Source: Promethearchaeota archaeon (GTDB lineage: Archaea > Asgardarchaeota > Lokiarchaeia > Sigynarchaeales > SOKP01). From it: DNA of 10,812 nt. This document shows positions 6,498 to 10,812 of this stretch, one piece after another. The stretch is from the NCBI GenBank assembly GCA_016839905.1, contig JAEOTJ010000443.1:1-10812 (forward strand), in the 5' to 3' direction. Each line of letters begins with the position of its first letter. The stretch's first letter is position 1. Under the pieces are notes generated by a model, which saw only the letters and a program-made list of their open reading frames with translations, was not told the origin of the DNA and searched no databases. Both the position numbers and the translations under genes were made by a program.

Positions 6498-6509
6498 AAG
6501 AAATTTCTT
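6498..6509. promoter_or_regulatory. Second palindrome of the vapBC promoter
   Basis: AAGAAATTTCTT is a perfect 12-bp palindrome just upstream of the TATA box. It shares the AAGAA/TTCTT arms of the palindrome at 6448-6461; the centres are 49 bases apart, so the two bracket the TATA box. They could be two binding sites for one repressor. Confidence 0.4.
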
Positions 6510-6660
6510 TTTCATTACATTCACTTGCATATTCTAGTTTAATTTATTTTTCCTAATGAATAAAAATATGATTGTAATGAATTTTCAAGTAAGTTTTTAA
6601 TTATTATTTCTTTTGTTAATACTTTTACTTTTAATTAAATAATTCAATTTTTCTAAGGAA

Positions 6661-7710
6661 TTAAATCTCTATTAAGAAATGGTTCTTATGTTTACTTATT
6701 TTATAATCTCGTTTGGTAAATAATTGGATTAACTCGAGGTTTGTTTTTGCATGATTTGTAATCTCAAGGACTTTAATTTTTGAATGATCTTTGACGTATC
6801 CCATTAATGGTATTAATTGGTCGCTTAGATAGTTATCAACCGGTACATCGTTCTGAATATATTTAATGATCTCATTTGCGGCTATTTGTCCCAGTTTTTC
6901 AGAAGAAATATGTTTTTCTCCAAGAATTGTTCCACTTGAAATAATGGCTCCAGTATCAGAGTGTGCCCAGAGGGATAATCCGGCACCAGGGCTGTTAGAT
7001 TCAACCCAAGTGAATTTTATATCGGTTTCGATATCTAAGCTTCTTTTAATTTGTTTCTTAATAGACTTCCTTATCCTTAAGCCGATATTATCTCTATTTT
7101 GTCGTAATTGCTTTGTAATTATAATCTCTCCTTGAATAACATCGATATTACCTAACTCAGTGAGATTAATTGGTTTTAATTGTTGTTTAGGGGGATATAT
7201 AATACATTTTATTGATGCTCCCCCCTTTGGAAAAAATCCATGTTTCTTTATATATACTTCAGTTTTCAAACCTAAAATCTTGTATGTAACTTCTTTAAGA
7301 TAATTAAGACTTGGAGCCCATTTTCCGAATGTACCACCACCTCTTAGAGAGATTTCGATTTCTTCTGGTTTAGTAATTCCTAAGCTAGCAATTTGGATTG
7401 GTTGAATTAATAATCCTATACTCGCAGCAGTACTTATATTTATATGTATGCTGTTTTTAATAATAGAATTTGGAAATAAAGTTATTTCTCTACTGCCAAC
7501 TTTGCATTCACTTAAATTACTAGAAGTTAATTCTGCTAAAGTTTTAATTCCTAATAAGTGTTGAAGTCTTAAACCTGGTTTTGGTCTGTTAGCACGGATG
7601 TTTTTTATTCGGATAGGTTGATTGAATAAAATTGAGAAGCCTGCTCCTAACCGTAATATAGCACCACCACCTTCTCCGAAGGAACCATCAATTTCTAGCA
7701 AATCATTCAT
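6661..7710 (-). CDS. rtcA: RNA 3'-terminal phosphate cyclase
   Basis: RtcA converts an RNA 3'-phosphate to a 2',3'-cyclic phosphate using ATP, through a covalent enzyme-AMP and an RNA-adenylate. At 349 residues it has the family's normal length. Signatures in order: DGSFGEGGGAILRL (8-21), NIRANRPKPGLRLQHL (37-52), RGGGTFGKWAPS (123-134), GFFPKGGA (158-165), SPGAGLSLWA (240-249), LSDQLIPLM (295-303), and HAKTN (320-324), which holds the His that forms the AMP adduct. The usual Gln of EGGGQ is Ala here. All key residues appear intact, so it is probably active rather than an Rcl1-like non-enzymatic relative. The ATG lies 15 bases after the stop of the Nudix-NMNAT gene, so it is the last gene of the operon. 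Confidence 0.95.
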   Translation of the reverse strand: MNDLLEIDGSFGEGGGAILRLGAGFSILFNQPIRIKNIRANRPKPGLRLQHLLGIKTLAELTSSNLSECKVGSREITLFPNSIIKNSIHINISTAASIGLLIQPIQIASLGITKPEEIEISLRGGGTFGKWAPSLNYLKEVTYKILGLKTEVYIKKHGFFPKGGASIKCIIYPPKQQLKPINLTELGNIDVIQGEIIITKQLRQNRDNIGLRIRKSIKKQIKRSLDIETDIKFTWVESNSPGAGLSLWAHSDTGAIISSGTILGEKHISSEKLGQIAANEIIKYIQNDVPVDNYLSDQLIPLMGYVKDHSKIKVLEITNHAKTNLELIQLFTKRDYKISKHKNHFLIEI

Positions 7711-7725
7711 TATTTTAATCTTTTA

Positions 7726-8892
7726 TTATTCTATTTTATATAATTCTTTTATTCTATTAATCCCATTAAATTTTTTTATCAATTTAACAACTTCTTTAGG
7801 AACCAGTTCCTCCCATTCTATATTGGAAGAATATATTAAGTTTCTTATATGAGTAGCATTATATTTATCCATTTCAAGTTCAAACTTTTCAGCGACCTTA
7901 TAACCTTTATTATTAAAAAGTTCTCTAACCCAACTACTATTAGTAAAAATTAAATCGAAATCTTCAATGATTGAAACTACATGATCAACCCATTTTTTAG
8001 AGTTATAAATATCTGGAATCAACAAAGTCTCAAAATTGTTAGGTTTAATATTAATGCCTTCTAAACTATTGGATATAAATTGTTTTCTCTCTTCACTAGT
8101 AAAAGGATCATTCTTAGTATTAAATAATTGAGAACTACCAATTCCAATTTTAAGAGACTTACAGGATTCTAAAATCTTTTCCATTACATGAAGGTGACCT
8201 AAATGAAAAGGTTGGAATCTACCAATAAAGAGTCCTACATCGCAAGATTTCTCTTTTTTTCCTATAAAACTCTCTTCTTCCATAAACAGGGTAGAGATAT
8301 CACTATTTAAGAGATTTTTCCAAATTCTATTTGTATAATAAATTGATTTTTCTCCTTTTATTATCTTTCTTAATTCGACATCTGTATAGAACTTGCTATG
8401 ATCAGGATCTAGTTCATGTGGATCTGGTTTTAATTGAATATCACTCTTTACTAGACCAATGAAGATATAAGCATTTTCTTCTGTTAAATTGTCTTTTTCT
8501 ACTTCCAGCTTGTAGAATTTTAATTTTAAAACCTCTTTAGGAGGTATCCCAAATTCTTCTTCCAATTCTCTTAGAGCATTTTTTTTGATACCATCTAATT
8601 TTAAATTAGGCTCATATTCTACATGTCCAGATGCAGAATCTGTAAAGTATTCAGGAAAAGAATTTTTATTTTTACTTCGTTTTTGAATAAGATACAAAAT
8701 ATCATTTTCAGGAGTAATTGCCATTATAAATATTCTAACAATTAAATGGCTAATTTTATCCTGATGGGCTTTCTTGCGCTCCATTGGAAAAAGATATTTA
8801 GAGATCTGTCCAGATTGTAGATATTTAATATTTTGATTCTCAATACAAGCTAAGAGTTCTTCTTCTTCTTCTTCCTCTTCTTTTTCATTCAT
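7726..8892 (-). CDS. Nudix hydrolase fused to NMN adenylyltransferase
   Basis: A two-domain protein of 388 residues. Residues 47-200 are a Nudix domain whose lead-in (LIVRIFIMAI, then LYLIQKRSKNK, then FPEYFTDSASGHVEY) is of the isopentenyl-diphosphate-isomerase-like type; the Nudix box ends with RELEEEFGI (108-116), with a longer loop than usual after SGHVE. Residues 217-385 are an archaeal NadM-type NMN adenylyltransferase, which makes NAD from NMN and ATP: GRFQPFHLGH (224-233, nucleotide binding), IGSSQLF then PFTSEER (263-269), IPDI, and YNATHIR (344-350), equivalent to the ISSTxIR motif. The Nudix half could hydrolyse ADP-ribose, NAD or another dinucleotide, but its substrate cannot be read from sequence. 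A run of eight Glu opens the protein. The start ATG overlaps the previous gene's stop (ATGA). In bacterial NadM-Nudix fusions the domain order is the opposite. Confidence 0.92.
   Translation of the reverse strand: MNEKEEEEEEEELLACIENQNIKYLQSGQISKYLFPMERKKAHQDKISHLIVRIFIMAITPENDILYLIQKRSKNKNSFPEYFTDSASGHVEYEPNLKLDGIKKNALRELEEEFGIPPKEVLKLKFYKLEVEKDNLTEENAYIFIGLVKSDIQLKPDPHELDPDHSKFYTDVELRKIIKGEKSIYYTNRIWKNLLNSDISTLFMEEESFIGKKEKSCDVGLFIGRFQPFHLGHLHVMEKILESCKSLKIGIGSSQLFNTKNDPFTSEERKQFISNSLEGINIKPNNFETLLIPDIYNSKKWVDHVVSIIEDFDLIFTNSSWVRELFNNKGYKVAEKFELEMDKYNATHIRNLIYSSNIEWEELVPKEVVKLIKKFNGINRIKELYKIE
8857..8886 (-). repeat. GAA/GAG triplet repeat encoding a poly-Glu run
   Basis: A near-perfect GAA/GAG triplet run encodes the eight consecutive Glu residues (5-12) of the Nudix-NMNAT protein. 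It lies just after the start codon, outside both domains. Such tracts change length easily by slippage, in steps of whole codons. Confidence 0.6.
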
Positions 8893-9707
8893 AACCTAAT
8901 TTCTATAATATCTCCTACTTTAAAACCTATTTCTTTTGAAGCATTTCCTTGATTGATTGATATTTCCAGAAATTTATTTGAACCGATTAGAGCAATTAAG
9001 GTACTTTTAGGTACTGCGGAGAAATGGGAAATAAAACTACATTCATAGATTTGTTCATTTACTTTTAATTTTAGTAAATCTCCTTCATTTAATTTTATTG
9101 AAGTCTCTTTAATTTTACTATTTTCTATTGGTATGTTTGTAATTCCAGTTCCAAAAGAATCTATATATTGAATAACACATTTTATTGCTTTATATGACTC
9201 CATCCATTCATATAGAAGTGGAATTTTAATTAAATTATTAAAGTTAAAGCGCGGTCCAAATTCTTCTATAGATACCCCCTTAACGATATATGCACCAACA
9301 GGGGCCATTATATCTCTGCCATGGAAGGTTTTTGAAACTGGTTTGTTAAAGAATTTATCATTTTGAATAAGAATACATTCAGAAATTTCTTCAGATAATG
9401 CATTAGAAAGCACTCCATTATTAGGTCCAATAAAAAAATGATTTGACTTAGTTTTAATTAACAAGATTTCTCTCTCGCTTCCCACCCCTGGATCGACAAC
9501 AATAATAAAAACTGAATTTCTTGGATAATGTTTATATGTTGTTTTGATTATATATCCTGCTTCAATAATGGAAAAAGGTGAAATTTCATGTGTAATATCA
9601 ATAATATTTACATTCGGATTTATATTTAGAATAACGCCTTTCATTTGAGCGACATAATGTTGACCTTTAGAACCAAAATCAGTTAAAAGAGCAATTAATT
9701 TACTCAT
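8889..9707 (-). CDS. SAM hydroxide adenosyltransferase (DUF62)
   Basis: A member of the DUF62 / COG1912 family, which hydrolyses S-adenosylmethionine to adenosine and methionine using a water-derived hydroxide; its bacterial relatives include fluorinase and chlorinase. It has 272 residues, normal for the family. The N-terminal domain shows ALLTDFG (6-12), DITHEISPF (37-45), VVDPGVGSERE (70-80), GPNNG (94-98) and TFHGRDIMAPVGA (127-139). The Asp-Arg-His set described for the hydrolase (D72, R79, H129) is present, which favours hydrolase over halogenase activity. The C-terminal domain has YIDSFGTGITN (181-191) and LEISINQGNASK (247-258), the usual adenine-side contacts. The start is an ATG with no strong Shine-Dalgarno. 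Its stop overlaps the Nudix-NMNAT start by four bases. Role: probably SAM level control or clearance of an off-stereoisomer; not settled. Confidence 0.94.
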   Translation of the reverse strand: MSKLIALLTDFGSKGQHYVAQMKGVILNINPNVNIIDITHEISPFSIIEAGYIIKTTYKHYPRNSVFIIVVDPGVGSEREILLIKTKSNHFFIGPNNGVLSNALSEEISECILIQNDKFFNKPVSKTFHGRDIMAPVGAYIVKGVSIEEFGPRFNFNNLIKIPLLYEWMESYKAIKCVIQYIDSFGTGITNIPIENSKIKETSIKLNEGDLLKLKVNEQIYECSFISHFSAVPKSTLIALIGSNKFLEISINQGNASKEIGFKVGDIIEIRL

Positions 9708-9760
9708 TTTATTATTAAAAAGAGTTTTTATTTATTATCTAAAAATATGAAATAAATAGA

Positions 9761-10657
9761 TTATTTCTTTTTATACTTTTGATCTACTTGATGAAAGTCT
9801 TGTAAAGCTTTTGCCTTTAATGAATATTCCTCTTCTTTTTCCGTTATCATTAAACTTTTTGATAGGTCAGCTGCAGTTTTATAACAGAGATAAGCAAAAT
9901 TAAAATCTTCATTTTTTAGAGCTTCTCTTGCTTTTTGAACAGCTTCTTTTAATTTTTTCGTATTATCAGGGATGCTAATACTATTTTTTGCTTTAATCCT
10001 TAATTCAGTGGCTAGTTCTGTTTCTCTTAATTCTTCAGCTACTTCAGCTGTTTTTTCAAAAAATTTTGATGCTTTTTCATATTCAGATACTTTCAATGCT
10101 TCTTCTGCTGTTTGATAGAATTGACCAATTTTATCAGGAATACCCATTTCAATTTTTTTTAATAACTCATCTGCTATTTTTCTCTCTTTTTTTCCTCCAC
10201 TTAGAAGTTCTTTAGTATGATTTATTATACTATTTCTAATAGATTCCATATCTATCATATCCTTAATTTCTTGAATCTGCTCAGTATATTCTCTCTGTAA
10301 ATCATCCTCGAAGGTAGATTCCGACATTTCTATTATGTTTTTAAGAGCTAAGGCTTCTGCGACTTTTTTTAATGGTTCTTTAAGCTTATCTACTTCATCA
10401 TCTTCATATAATAATAGTCCAATTATGAATCCTGATGCTTTTCGAGTTAATTTTCCTTTTAATTGATGCAAGTATGAAAATATGATTAGATCTTTAAGTT
10501 TCAATAAGTTATATTCATTTTTAGAATGGTCAAGATTTAATCTTAGAAATATATCACTTGTAACACTAAATTCAGTTCTTTTATCAGAAAAAAAATATCC
10601 TAAAACTTTATAATCTGCATCATTTGGAAGTAATATTAAAAAAGTACCTTTTGGCAT
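9761..10657 (-). CDS. Possible longin-like domain plus TPR-like helical repeats
   Basis: A 298-residue cytoplasmic protein. The first 105 residues alternate strands and helices (GTFLILLPN, then YKVLGYFF; LKDLIIFSYL; ASGFIIGLLLYEDDEVDKL) in a way that resembles a longin or profilin-like fold; this is a pattern judgement without a signature motif. Residues 110-170 are charged helix. Two helical-repeat units follow at about 175-222 and 235-287, with TPR-like alternation (YQTAEEALKVSEYEKASKFF; AREALKNEDFNFAYLCYKTA), recalling SNAP-type repeats. Proteins combining such parts are frequent in Asgard archaea, where longin domains relate to trafficking factors. A GGAG site lies ten bases before the ATG. 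The gene follows the partial gene by 49 bases and precedes the DUF62 gene by 53, so it may belong to the same operon, though its link to NAD or SAM metabolism is unclear. Confidence 0.8.
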   Translation of the reverse strand: MPKGTFLILLPNDADYKVLGYFFSDKRTEFSVTSDIFLRLNLDHSKNEYNLLKLKDLIIFSYLHQLKGKLTRKASGFIIGLLLYEDDEVDKLKEPLKKVAEALALKNIIEMSESTFEDDLQREYTEQIQEIKDMIDMESIRNSIINHTKELLSGGKKERKIADELLKKIEMGIPDKIGQFYQTAEEALKVSEYEKASKFFEKTAEVAEELRETELATELRIKAKNSISIPDNTKKLKEAVQKAREALKNEDFNFAYLCYKTAADLSKSLMITEKEEEYSLKAKALQDFHQVDQKYKKK

Positions 10658-10706
10658 TTTATTATATCTCCATTAAATCTCATTGTTAAGAATAAATATA
10701 AAAAAT

Positions 10707-10811
10707 TTAAGTCTTTCCGCCAATTATTCTATTAGTTTCTTCTCTAATTGATTGAATAATTGTTAATAATTGAGCAAAATATAAATTATTTCCAACTGCT
10801 TTGGAAGCTTG
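10707..10811 (-). CDS. C-terminal end of an unknown gene, cut by the window edge
   Basis: On the minus strand an open frame enters from the right edge and stops at TAA 10707-10709. The last 34 residues contain KAVGNNLYFAQLLTIIQSI and end REETNRIIGGKT, a plausible amphipathic C-terminal helix. The piece is too short to identify. It lies 49 bases upstream of the longin/TPR-like gene on the same strand and could be in the same transcript. Confidence 0.55.
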   Translation of the reverse strand, partial: QASKAVGNNLYFAQLLTIIQSIREETNRIIGGKT

Positions 10812-10812
10812 C

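Noticed and set aside
6866..7135. Plus-strand open frame of 89 codons
   Set aside because: It lies wholly antisense inside rtcA, whose motifs are complete.
7622..7852. Plus-strand open frame of 76 codons
   Set aside because: Antisense to the start of rtcA and the end of the Nudix-NMNAT gene; no start signal or family pattern.
1..10812. CRISPR array, tRNA, rRNA or insertion sequence
   Set aside because: I saw no regularly spaced repeats, no tRNA-like cloverleaf, no GC-rich RNA-like island and no transposase or terminal inverted repeats in the window.

Overview
This is a strongly AT-rich window. It most likely comes from an archaeon, and an Asgard (Lokiarchaeia-like) genome is my best guess. 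Four things point there: an archaeal-type RNA 3'-phosphate cyclase, a NadM-type NMN adenylyltransferase and a SAM hydroxide adenosyltransferase in one operon; AbrB-type and ribbon-helix-helix VapBC modules; a leucine-rich-repeat protein; and a possible longin-plus-TPR-like helical protein of a kind common in Asgard genomes. The Asgard placement is inference. No rRNA or tRNA is present to settle it.

Left part (1-3670). A minus-strand gene of unknown function (324-1247) encodes a protein with one C-terminal membrane segment and starts at TTG behind a good ribosome binding site. A long AT-rich gap follows. Next is a dead, N-terminally truncated DNA methyltransferase on the plus strand (1698-2306). 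It keeps the TSPPY motif and the family's C-terminal tail but carries two in-frame stops. A plus-strand leucine-rich-repeat protein (2585-3628) converges on the next minus-strand gene.

Middle part (3668-6500), a toxin-antitoxin island. It holds, from left to right: a 192-residue orphan with a CxxC motif that resembles a diverged cytidine-deaminase fold; a PIN toxin with a downstream antitoxin that fuses a ribbon-helix-helix domain to a UPF0175-like domain; a decayed plus-strand operon (5273-5694) made of a PIN-domain pseudogene and a small partner remnant, which I recovered by reading across frames; and a complete AbrB-VapB/PIN-VapC pair whose promoter carries two related palindromes.

Right part (6661-10812), a minus-strand housekeeping-type operon. 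In transcription order: the C-terminal end of an unknown gene, the possible longin/TPR-like protein, SAM hydroxide adenosyltransferase, a Nudix-NMN adenylyltransferase fusion (4-nt ATGA overlap with the previous gene), and RNA 3'-terminal phosphate cyclase (15-nt gap). The operon combines NAD synthesis, SAM turnover and RNA 3'-end chemistry. The fusion is notable because the Nudix domain comes before the NMNAT domain, the reverse of the known bacterial NadM-Nudix proteins.
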